A stretch of 38,162 nucleotides of DNA, taken from Deltaproteobacteria bacterium. GTDB taxonomy: Bacteria; Desulfobacterota; Desulfarculia; Adiutricales; Adiutricaceae. Numbering within the stretch: the stretch's first letter is position 1; each line of letters starts with the position of its first letter. The position numbers and the translations under genes are program-made. Positions 1 to 8,300 of this stretch are shown in pieces. The stretch lies in assembly GCA_031279515.1 (NCBI GenBank), contig JAITII010000082.1:1-38162 (forward strand), in the 5' to 3' direction. Under the pieces are notes generated by a model, which worked only from the letters and a program-made list of their open reading frames with translations, was not told the DNA's origin and did no database searches.

Positions 1-857
1 GTTCTTCTACTGTCTCTTTGTCAAGACTTAATTTGACAGCACAAAAAATAGCCGCTGGCGATACCACTTGCCGTATAGAGGAAACAGAACTTAGACGGGG
101 CGATGAAATAGGTACTTTAGCCAAAAGTTTAGCCAGCATGACAGAAAACCTTATAAGACTTGTTGATAACCAACGCCGACTTTTAAGAGACGTTTCCCAT
201 GACCTTAGGTCTAATTTAGCTAGGATGAAACTGGCCTTGGCAGTTTTAAACCGCAAAGTACCCCCATCAAGCTTTGATAACAGATATGCTGACCAACTGG
301 AAAAAGATATAAGCCGCATGGATTTTATGCTTCAGGAGCTCCTAGAGCATACCCGTCTAGAGATGAGTATCCAGCTTGCTTTCGAAAGAGAAACTTTAGA
401 TATTACCGATTTAGTAAAAAGTTGCGTAGAAGACTACATCATTACTGCCAGAGAGTTGGACAAAGATATTTCTTTCCAAGGGGTAATTTGCGCTCAAATA
501 TCCGGAAATCCCCATATTTTAAAGAGGGTATTTGATAATTTGCTTGCCAATGGGTTATATTATAGCCCTGTTGGATCAAATATTTTTGTTAATGTAAATG
601 ATGATTTTAACTTTGTAATAATAGAAGTAATTAATCCTGGCTCAGGTGTTCCCGAAGAATTATTGGATAAAATATTTGATCCTTTTTACCGGGTGGATGA
701 GGCCAGGCAGCTTACCAGCGGAGGCTTTGGTCTTGGTCTTTCCATTGTAGACAGGGCGGTAAAGGCCCATGGGGGCCTGGTAAAAGCTTCTAATACTTTG
801 GACGATAGTGGGAAAATATCAGGTTTTAAGGTTACAATTTCTCTTCCAAAAATCTAA
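1..857 (+). CDS. Sensor histidine kinase, 3' part (5' end outside window)
   Basis: This is the cytoplasmic part of a membrane-bound two-component sensor kinase; the N-terminal sensor and membrane segments lie before the window. The reading frame is open from the first bases, so an apparent TTG start near 18 is internal. Visible in order are the end of a HAMP linker (RLNLTAQKIAAGD), a HisKA dimerisation helix with the H-box VSHDLRSNLARM, an N-box (NLLANGLYYSP) and the ATP-lid region (FDPFYRVDEAR, then GGFGLGLSIV). The lid resembles the CpxA-like subgroup. Two deviations stand out. The proline that normally follows the H-box HE/DLR(S/T) is Asn, and the G1 box that is usually DxGxG reads NPGSG, with Asn for the adenine-binding Asp. 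Activity may be altered. No response regulator follows; a partner would have to lie upstream. Confidence 0.88.
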   Translation, partial: SSTVSLSRLNLTAQKIAAGDTTCRIEETELRRGDEIGTLAKSLASMTENLIRLVDNQRRLLRDVSHDLRSNLARMKLALAVLNRKVPPSSFDNRYADQLEKDISRMDFMLQELLEHTRLEMSIQLAFERETLDITDLVKSCVEDYIITARELDKDISFQGVICAQISGNPHILKRVFDNLLANGLYYSPVGSNIFVNVNDDFNFVIIEVINPGSGVPEELLDKIFDPFYRVDEARQLTSGGFGLGLSIVDRAVKAHGGLVKASNTLDDSGKISGFKVTISLPKI

Positions 858-966
858 ATTTCTGTTATAATGCCAATTGCTCTCTTTTTTTTCTTCTTTG
901 ACCTTTATCATAAAGCTCTTTTTTTGAACCCATCTCTCCAGTGCCGTGTTTTCCAGAGGTTTTTTA

Positions 967-2082
967 ATGTTATATGTCACCGGACTCCATGCTTTAAGTT
1001 TAACTTGCTCCCTAGATGCGGTAGGTGTCTTTGATATTGTAGACTGGCATAATATTACCCTGCGCGAAAGTAATGAAAGCCTATTGGGAGATTTCGCAAT
1101 TGAGCTTGACCAGACCATACCGGAGCATAGCGAGACTTTTGCAGTTGCAAATAATATTCGAGCCTGCTTAGATTATATAGAAAGTGGTGATTTGAACTTT
1201 ATCAGATATTTTAAAAAGGATTTTATTGCCGATGATACATCTAATATGTTAATTTTTGAAAAGGTTTGGCTTTTTAGAAATTTACCAAGGTGGACACAAA
1301 TAGATGAACTTATGGGCTCTGAATATTTGATGGAATGGTTACGATTTAAAGCCATGATGGGTCATGTACCCACTATCTTGCCATCTGATGATTTCAATTT
1401 AATTGATAAGCAAAAACATAAGAAAGTCATGTCATCTTTTGTTACGTTTTTAAATTGTGCTTCACAGGAGTATATATTGACCGGCAGCTCTGCTTTATCA
1501 TTATGCTATAACCTAGATAGATTTGTCAAAAATGTATATTTAAGCACAGTATTTACTGAAAACAATAAACCAGCTCTTGACCTCCAGTCGATAATTAAAG
1601 AGTTTTCACAAGATCATGATTATGAATTTAGCGCTTTTAAACGTACTGGGACAATTGACTTATATTTTATTAATTATGAAGCTGGACATACTCCCTTAAA
1701 AATAGAGTCAACTTATCGGCCTCTTTTAAATTTTATACACCGCATGGTGAAAAAGCGCGATATTTTAGTTTTTGATATAGAAAGTCTTTTCACCCAAAAA
1801 TTGGCTTCTCTAAGCGATTACAACACGATACGTGATTTATACGATCTCTTTTTTATTGTCAATAATTATTTAGATTATTTACCGTTAGCCAACATTCTTA
1901 TATTAGTCGATTTACTAAAATATAAGGGAGATTCTTATCTTGAATATATACTCCACACTCAAAGTGACCCTTATCTTTCTGCAGAACAATTAATGAATAG
2001 TTACCTTTTAATGCAAAAAACCCTGCAGAGATTGCCTCAAAAGATGTCTAATAACAACCCGCGATTTTCCGAGGTTAAATAG
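967..2082 (+). CDS. AbiEii/AbiGii-like nucleotidyltransferase-fold protein, catalytic residues not conserved
   Basis: The protein has 371 residues if started at the ATG at 967, which has AGAGG about 7 bases upstream; a GTG at 946 is the alternative. The C-terminal half has the outline of the AbiEii/AbiGii toxin family: a GSSALSL segment (residues 173-179, where GGTALxL is usual), a KIE strand near 245, and DIESLFTQKLASL followed by RDLYDLFF (about 270-297). The family's RxSxDIDF motif reads RFVKNVYL here, so both aspartates that would bind Mg-NTP are Asn and Tyr. The N-terminal 150 residues contain a segment (VDWHN, then ANNIRACLDYIESG) that I cannot assign; my impression is that such sequences can occur as a separate gene beside AbiEii-type toxins. 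The gene is AT-rich compared with the metabolic genes. A toxin, antitoxin or regulatory role is inference only. Confidence 0.6.
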   Translation: MLYVTGLHALSLTCSLDAVGVFDIVDWHNITLRESNESLLGDFAIELDQTIPEHSETFAVANNIRACLDYIESGDLNFIRYFKKDFIADDTSNMLIFEKVWLFRNLPRWTQIDELMGSEYLMEWLRFKAMMGHVPTILPSDDFNLIDKQKHKKVMSSFVTFLNCASQEYILTGSSALSLCYNLDRFVKNVYLSTVFTENNKPALDLQSIIKEFSQDHDYEFSAFKRTGTIDLYFINYEAGHTPLKIESTYRPLLNFIHRMVKKRDILVFDIESLFTQKLASLSDYNTIRDLYDLFFIVNNYLDYLPLANILILVDLLKYKGDSYLEYILHTQSDPYLSAEQLMNSYLLMQKTLQRLPQKMSNNNPRFSEVK

Positions 2083-2104
2083 CTTATTCTTATTCTTATT
2101 TGTT

Positions 2105-2129
2105 AGTTATCATATTATCTTTGATAACT
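2105..2129. repeat. Perfect 8-bp inverted repeat after the AbiEii-like gene
   Basis: AGTTATCA and TGATAACT flank a 9-base spacer, just 3' of the AbiEii-like gene. No T-run follows, so it could be a weak terminator or an operator for the small gene downstream. Confidence 0.45.
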
Positions 2130-2235
2130 GTCGAAACTATTAACGGCTAATCACTTTTTTAAATATTAACTTTGGATATATTTAAAACTCTACAATATAA
2201 TGTTTCTTTTGCAAGTATTTTTACGGAGAGCTTTT

Positions 2236-2451
2236 ATGTTTTCTTGCCCCTATTGTGATTCAGAAAATGTCTCTTTAGAGCCTTTTAATACGCACTCTCA
2301 CTCCTTTTCTTTTTTTATTAAATTATTAAAAAAAATTAACATAGACCTTTCTGAAGTCAAAAGTTATCCAGCTAACAAAAGGGTACCTCATGGTCGCTAT
2401 ATAATAAGGTGTAATGATTGCAAAAAATTTACTATAATCTATGTTGGTTAA
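2236..2451 (+). CDS. Small zinc-ribbon protein
   Basis: This 71-residue protein starts at the ATG at 2236, preceded by GGAG 8 bases upstream; an in-frame ATG at 2200 lacks a comparable site. It has a CxxC pair at the N-terminus (SCPYCDSENVSL) and a second pair near the C-terminus (IIRCNDCKKFTI), the layout of a single zinc ribbon with a long loop of about 50 residues between the knuckles. The loop is basic and hydrophobic. I do not recognise the family. It follows the AbiEii-like gene on the same strand after about 150 bases and shares its AT-rich composition, so the two may have arrived together. A nucleic-acid or protein-binding role is inferred from the fold alone. Confidence 0.55.
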   Translation: MFSCPYCDSENVSLEPFNTHSHSFSFFIKLLKKINIDLSEVKSYPANKRVPHGRYIIRCNDCKKFTIIYVG

Positions 2452-2809
2452 AATTATACTAAAAACCCAAGCGCTGGCTTTTCTCTTATTTTTTTCTTTT
2501 CTAGGGTCCAACTTATAAGTTATAAGTGAGAGCTTTTTTTCTAGTTTCTTTATCAGAAGCTTTAAAATAAGCCAATGAGCTTAATGCTTGCTAGCAGCTT
2601 CTTTCTATATATTGTATATTATTCTAATCAATTATCAATATATTGTAGCTATGTTAGGACATTTCTTGTCCAGGCGCCCCTTTCTAGCTTTCTTGAAGTA
2701 ATTGCTCCGATGTACTATATTAGGAAAATTCTAGGACTTAATAGTAACTTGTTTTTGACTTGGCACACTTTTCTCCAGCTTGACTTTACAGCATAGATTC
2801 TGGTGTCTA
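2452..2809. other. Intergenic region upstream of the ABC importer, with a palindromic element
   Basis: This is 358 AT-rich bases without a convincing gene. At 2509-2520 lies a perfect 12-bp palindrome AACTTATAAGTT, immediately followed by another ATAAGT half-site, an arrangement typical of an operator. I see no TPP or other known riboswitch motif that would reveal the importer's substrate. Confidence 0.5.
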
Positions 2810-3781
2810 ATGAAACTATTTCTTAATATATTTCTTATCTATTTTCTCTTGCCTCTTTTGGGATTCTCTTCTCTAAGCACCCCTCTTTTTGCAGCCCCTT
2901 TGAAAATAGGACTCTTGCCTGTTGCCGACACTATCCTCATAATTGCAGCAGAGAGCCAGGGCTTTTTTAAGGCCAGAGGCTTGGAGGTAGATCTTGTATT
3001 TTTCCAAAGTGCAATCGAGAAGGATTCTGCTGCCATGGCAGGCTCAATAGATGGACATTTTTGTGAGATAATTTCCAGCATCGTCCAGGTTGCTTCTGGC
3101 AAGAATTTTAAGGTCATTGCCACAACGACCTACACATCTCCCGAAAGACGCATGTTTGGCCTTGTGACCTCACCGGCAGCCAAAGATTTATCTCTAGAGG
3201 ACCTCAAAGGCAAAAGGATTCTCATAGCCAAGCAAACAATAACTGACTTTTTAACGGATATCTTTTTGGAAAAACAAGGGCTCCCCTTAGATTACATGCA
3301 GAGGCAAGATGTCCGGAAGATACCCGTACGCATGCAGCTCCTTTTATCTGACCAGGCTGAAGCCACCCTCATCCCCGAGCCTATGCTCTCTGTTGCAGAG
3401 AAGGCAAATGGTACCGTTCTCTTAGACGATCGTAACCTGAATATGCCTTTAGCTACAGTTGCCTTAAACGCTTCACTTCCCGCCGAGACTATCAAGGCCT
3501 TTCAGGATGCCTTATCCGATTCCATAGCATGGATAAATGCCCATCCGGTTGAGGGCAAGGCTCTTATGGTCATGAGGGCTTTAATTCCCCCTGATTTGGA
3601 AGAGAGCTACGTCCTTCCAATCTTTGATCCCAATTATCTTCCTATGAAGCTTCCCGATAAGGAGCTTTACGACAAATATATCGCCTATTTGCAGAAAATA
3701 GGGGTCTTAAAAGGACAGGCTAACCCGGAAGGCTTACCTGTCCCGGCCTATGAAGACGTTGTCTATATCCACCATGACTGA
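2810..3781 (+). CDS. ABC transporter substrate-binding protein (NitT/TauT/NMT1-like)
   Basis: This periplasmic solute-binding protein belongs to a nitrate/sulfonate/thiamine-precursor type importer. From the ATG at 2810 it has 323 residues and begins with a clear signal peptide: a Lys, a long hydrophobic stretch and then LFAAPLKIG, which suggests cleavage after the FAA. The mature start (KIGLLPVADTILIIAAESQG) and the segment FFKARGLEVDLVFFQSA match the family, as does the LKGKRILIAKQT hinge region. There is no lipobox cysteine. Its last 8 bases overlap the ATPase gene, so the three genes are translationally coupled. The substrate cannot be told from sequence; members bind sulfonates, nitrate, pyrimidines or other small anions. 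Confidence 0.85.
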   Translation: MKLFLNIFLIYFLLPLLGFSSLSTPLFAAPLKIGLLPVADTILIIAAESQGFFKARGLEVDLVFFQSAIEKDSAAMAGSIDGHFCEIISSIVQVASGKNFKVIATTTYTSPERRMFGLVTSPAAKDLSLEDLKGKRILIAKQTITDFLTDIFLEKQGLPLDYMQRQDVRKIPVRMQLLLSDQAEATLIPEPMLSVAEKANGTVLLDDRNLNMPLATVALNASLPAETIKAFQDALSDSIAWINAHPVEGKALMVMRALIPPDLEESYVLPIFDPNYLPMKLPDKELYDKYIAYLQKIGVLKGQANPEGLPVPAYEDVVYIHHD

Positions 3782-4532
3782 GCTTACTTGCAAGGGCTTT
3801 TTGGGGGTAGAAGTCAAAAGTTTGTCCGCTTCCCACAACAATACTGATGTCATCTTTAAGGACATAAGCTTTACCCTTCCTAAAGGTCATTCAGTTGCCC
3901 TAGTGGGAAGTTCTGGGTGTGGGAAAACCACACTTTTAAACCTCATTTATGGACTATTTCCTGGGATCCTTGTGGAGGGAACTGTCACTATCAGCCCCAA
4001 AAGCACCAAAAAGGCTTATGTAATGCAGGATATTGGCCTCTTTCCCTGGAAGACAGTTAAAGAGAACCTAATGCTTCCCCTCATCTTGGAAAAAGTCCCC
4101 AAAGAAAAGCGAATAATAGCCCCCCTTTTAGAAGAGCTGGGGATAGGGGAACTTAGCCAGCGCTATCCTTTCGAGCTCTCGGGTGGAGAAAGGCAGAGGG
4201 TAGCTTTGGCCAGGGCCCTTGTAACAGGAGGGGAGCTTATCTTGATGGATGAGCCCTTTTCCGCCCTGGATGCAATTACCAGGGAAAAGCTGCAAGATAG
4301 CGTAGCTCTTCTCTTCAATAGAAGGGGCATTACTTTTATTTTAGCCACCCACAGCATGGAAGAAGCGGCCATTTTAGGTGACATCATTCTGGTTTTAGGG
4401 GGCAAGCCTACCCGCATTTTAGGACAATTTTCTAACCCGGATAGGAGGCTAAAAGGGGCCCGCAACAGTGACCAATTTTTCAAGATAGTAACTGACACTA
4501 GGAAATGCCTAGCTTCAGGAAGCTCTCTATGA
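3774..4532 (+). CDS. ABC transporter ATP-binding protein (SsuB/TauB-like)
   Basis: This is the nucleotide-binding subunit of the importer, about 252 residues from the ATG at 3774, which sits inside the last codons of the binding-protein gene. Every expected motif is present: Walker A GSSGCGKTT, Q-loop MQDIGLFPWKT, signature LSGGERQRVALARAL, Walker B ELILMDEPFSALDA and the switch histidine in LATHSMEEA. The FPWKT following the Q-loop is typical of the nitrate/sulfonate subfamily. It should dimerise below the permease and hydrolyse ATP to drive uptake. The stop codon overlaps the permease start as ATGA. Confidence 0.92.
   Translation: MTELTCKGFLGVEVKSLSASHNNTDVIFKDISFTLPKGHSVALVGSSGCGKTTLLNLIYGLFPGILVEGTVTISPKSTKKAYVMQDIGLFPWKTVKENLMLPLILEKVPKEKRIIAPLLEELGIGELSQRYPFELSGGERQRVALARALVTGGELILMDEPFSALDAITREKLQDSVALLFNRRGITFILATHSMEEAAILGDIILVLGGKPTRILGQFSNPDRRLKGARNSDQFFKIVTDTRKCLASGSSL
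4517..4522 (+). promoter_or_regulatory. Ribosome binding site that decides the permease start
   Basis: AGGAAG lies 6 bases before the ATG at 4529. An upstream in-frame ATG at 4505 has only AGGA a single base away, too close to work well, so 4529 is preferred; it also gives the usual ATGA stop-start overlap. Confidence 0.65.
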
Positions 4533-5314
4533 AAGAGGCCTCTAAATTACTTCTCTATCTCTATGCCATAGCCTTCATAGTCTTAGTCTGGGAGCTCTTG
4601 GCCCTGTATTTTGGTCCCTTTATCCTTCCCACCCCTTGGGAAGTTTTTCTTTACTTCGTAAGACAGCTGGATAACCCCATATTTTTAAGCCACCTTCTTT
4701 ATTCTTTAGGTAGGCTTGTTGGAGGACTAGCCATAGGCTTTATCTTAGCCTTTCCCCTGGGGATAGCCTTGGGCTACTTTAAGACCCTGGACAAATATGT
4801 AGCTCCTATTGTATTTCTTACCTATCCTATACCTAAAGTGCTCTTTTTGCCTGTGCTCCTGGTGCTCTTTGGCTTGGGGGAGGCCCCTAAGCTACTCATA
4901 ATAGCCCTTACCACCTCTTATCTCATCCTGGTGGTGACAAGGGATAGCATCAGGGCCATAGACCCCAACTACTATACTTTTTTCGCCACTTTATGGCCGG
5001 CTGAGATTAATAGAAGGGGCTTGTCCTGGTTTATGGCCATCTTGCGCCATGTGCTCTATCCCCAGGCCTTACCGGCAGCTATTACTGCCTTTAGACTGGC
5101 GTCAGGAACTGCTGTGGCAGTCCTATTTATAGCAGAGTCCTTTGCCACGGATAAGGGTCTGGGCTTTTTGATAGTGGACGCTTGGGGAGCTATGGATTTA
5201 AGAAGGATGTGGAGCGGGATCCTGGCCATGAGCCTGATAGGGGCCATTATCTTCGAGGTGGCAAATCTCTTGGAATATCTGCTGTGCCCGTGGAAACGGC
5301 GTCAAGGGGCTTAA
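4529..5314 (+). CDS. ABC transporter permease (SsuC/TauC-like)
   Basis: This is the integral membrane subunit of the importer, about 261 residues from the ATG at 4529. It has the BPD_transp_1 layout: an N-terminal membrane helix, the family's entry segment GPFILPTPWEVF, then several hydrophobic helices (SHLLYSLGRLVGGLAIGFIL; FPLGIALGYF; YPIPKVLFLPVLLVLFGLG). A cytoplasmic coupling loop ends in YPQALPAAITAFRLASGTA. The coupling (EAA) loop appears a little longer than usual, with an ATLWPAEINRRGLSWF segment where EAAxxxG is normal. It pairs with the ATPase and binding protein upstream. It is convergent with the hybrid kinase gene, 53 bases away. Confidence 0.9.
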   Translation: MKEASKLLLYLYAIAFIVLVWELLALYFGPFILPTPWEVFLYFVRQLDNPIFLSHLLYSLGRLVGGLAIGFILAFPLGIALGYFKTLDKYVAPIVFLTYPIPKVLFLPVLLVLFGLGEAPKLLIIALTTSYLILVVTRDSIRAIDPNYYTFFATLWPAEINRRGLSWFMAILRHVLYPQALPAAITAFRLASGTAVAVLFIAESFATDKGLGFLIVDAWGAMDLRRMWSGILAMSLIGAIIFEVANLLEYLLCPWKRRQGA

Positions 5315-5367
5315 AAAGCCTAAAAAATGGATAAAAATCTGCCTCAAAGTCAGGGACTTAAAAGCTC

Positions 5368-8300
5368 CTAAGCGCTAACCCCAGATTTATCTGAACTTAA
5401 GTGGGTTGACATCTGGGAAAGCAAGTTATCTACTGTTTCGATAAAGCTCTGGTTATTAGAACGGATTGTCTCGAACTTGCCCTCTTTGGCGGCTTTTTCC
5501 ATTTGTGCAGCCATCTCTCCGACCTTTCTCGCCCCTACGTTCAAGCTGGAGCCTTTGATGCTGTGGGCCACCTTGGCATACTCAGGGAGGGCCTCAGCCC
5601 CCTTGGTAGAAAGGCGGCGTAGTTGGTCCAACAGAGCTGGGGTGCTCTGGACATAGAGGTCTAGGACCTCATCTAGGAGCGTTCTATCTCCTCCCAGCTG
5701 CTCCAAACTGGCGGCCAGGTCAAAGCCTCCGTCGCGGTCGAAAAAGAGCTCGTTTCTTTCAGCCCGCTCTTCTTCTTCATGTTCCCTGGTCATGGCGCCG
5801 GAGATATCTTCCTCAATAGGAGTGGAAGGATAGGGCGCCTCGGGATTTTGGGTTACTGTTATTAGCTTACTTTTGGGTAGGTACTGGGCAAGCATGTTTT
5901 CCAGTTTCAAGGGTTCAATGGGTTTGGAGATGAAGTCATTCATGCCATGGGACAGGAACATCTCTTTAACGCCGCTCATGGCATTGGCAGTCAAGGCAAT
6001 GATAGGTATGGATTTACCTATAGGTGTTTCCCGTAGTTTTTCTGTGGTCTCCACTCCATCCATGCCGGGCATCATGTGGTCCATGAAGATTATGTCGTAT
6101 TGGTTCTCTGAAACCAGGCGCAGGGCCTCTTGTCCTGAGTCGCAGACGTCAACCTGCAGTTGGAAGGGCTTTAAAAGTCCCTGGGCAACTTTAAGGTTAA
6201 TCTGTAGGTCGTCCACTACAAGCGCCTTGGCCTCCGGGGCAATGATCCCTACCTTGTCGCCTTTTTCTCTAACTGCCTTAATGTCTTGTGTGTCGTTTAA
6301 GATATTGGCTATGGTCAAGGCGGAAACTGGTCTAGATACTAAGCGGACGGAGGGTATTTTTTTAGGCCTCTGCCCCAGGTCCAGGAAAAATATGGGTTTA
6401 AGAGTAGTTTTTCTATTTCTCAAAAGGGGCATTATCTTGTCATAGGTCTTTTCCGGAGCAAAGAGATAGGAAAACTTTTCAGAAAGGAGAAAGACGGAAA
6501 GGTCTTTGATATCTGAGACCATAGTAAAGGGCAGTCCCATGTCATCCAAGGTCCAGCGGAGAGAGGTAGCCCGTTTGGGGTCTGGCTCCAAGACGAGGAT
6601 ACGGGCTTCCAGGGGATTATTGATGGACACAAAGGGTTGATAGTCCCCATGTACCTCCTGAAAGACAGACGCGGTAAAAGTGCTTCCTACTCCGTACTCA
6701 CTTTCCAGTAAGATGTCTCCTTCCATGAGCTGGGCAAGGGATCTGGAGATGGCAAGCCCCAATCCAGTGCCTTCTATGCCGCGGTTCTGTGCCGCATCCA
6801 CTTGATGGAAGTCGCCAAAAAGCTTGGCCTGATCCTCGGCTTTAATGCCCTGGCCAGTATCCTGGATGGAGACCAAAAGATTAATGCGTTTTACGCGGCT
6901 CCCACCCTTGGAGACGATCTTTAGGTGCACCTGTCCAGATTTGGTGTATTTGACGCCATTGGAAAGGAGGTTTAGGATGATTTGCCGCAACCGCACCTCA
7001 TCTCCGTAGAGTGCCGCCGGCAGGGTGCTTTCCAGCTCCAACAAAAAGTCTAAGCCCGCTGCGCGGGCCCTGGGACTAATAACCGAGACCACGTCATTTA
7101 TGAGGGAGGCCAGATGATAGGGGCTATTTACCAGCTCCATCTTGCCTGACTCAATTTTAGAAAAATCTAAGATGTCGTTAATGATGGCGAGCAAGCTATT
7201 GCCGGCATTAAGGATATTAACTACCATCTCGGAGGCCTCATCCGGGATGTTTTCCCTTAAAGAAAGCTCTGCCATGCCAATTATTGCGTGCATGGGGGTG
7301 CGGATTTCATGGCTCATGCGGGCCAAAAAGTCTCCCTTGGCCTGGGAAGCCAAGGTGGCCTTGTCTTTTTGCGCCTCGAGCTCTGACGTGCGCTCTTTTA
7401 CTATGGATTCTAAGATTAGGGACTGGTTCTTGTGCCTATAGATGAGGATTAAAGACAGGACCAAAAGTAAAACAAGGGCAATAGAGAGGCCGAAGAGCCA
7501 GGGTACTCGGGAGCGGGCCAGGGTGGAGCGGTAGTCAAAGGTCTTTTGCAGCCAGCGGTCAGAGATGTTAGTGGTGTCAACTATGGGGATGGCTTTACTG
7601 ATGATGGAGCGCATCATGGTTTCGTTTTTGTTGAAACCAAAGGAGGACTCGAAAAAGCTATTAAAAATTAAATTGACTTTAAATCCCGGCTGCTCCAGGT
7701 AGTTGGTCATGGCCAAATTGAGGTTCCTGGTGCCCATTAAGAGCTCCACTTCCCCTTTGGTAAGCCCTTGAAAAGCTTCGTCAGCTGAGTTGTAATAGAG
7801 TACATCGGGATGGTTGGGAAACCAGTTGTAAAACATCTCGGTCCAGGCAGTTGTGACAACCAGGCCCACCCGGGAGTATAGGATCTCGTTTATCTCTTTG
7901 TCTTCGGTCTCCACCTTGGAGATCAAGGCGTACTTATCTTGGGAATAGGGCGGGTCTGACCAGATAAACCTGCCTACTCGCTCATCTGAGGGGATGAGTT
8001 CGGAAACAAAAGAGCATTCCCCAGCCTCTAAGGCATCTACTAAAAGCGGCCATTCCATAGGCTGGTCATTGTAAAGCTTAAATCTTAGCCCCGTTATTTT
8101 GGAGATCTCTTCTATGACGTCCAAAGATATGCCCTGGAATTCATTTTCTTCGTCATTGTAGAAGCTAATTGGGTAGTTATCGTATTCAGCTCCGAAGACT
8201 ATGGGTTCTTGGGTGGCCAGGCGGTGCTCTAAAAACCTCCTTTCATCATCTGTGAGCTTTAAAGTGAACTTGTGGCGTTGGTAGGCATCATCGCTGGAAT

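Noticed and set aside
819..1118. 99-codon minus-strand ORF over the kinase end and the AbiEii-like start
   Set aside because: Overlaps two better-supported plus-strand genes and has no motif.
2575..2796. 73-codon ORF before the ABC importer
   Set aside because: No ribosome binding site, AT-driven hydrophobic composition, no family resemblance; its end overlaps nothing meaningful.
2810..5314. Thiamine-precursor (ThiXYZ) importer
   Set aside because: No TPP riboswitch upstream and no thiamine genes nearby; the substrate was left open.
5873..6445. 190-codon plus-strand ORF inside the hybrid kinase
   Set aside because: Antisense shadow of the receiver region; codon pattern follows the minus-strand gene.
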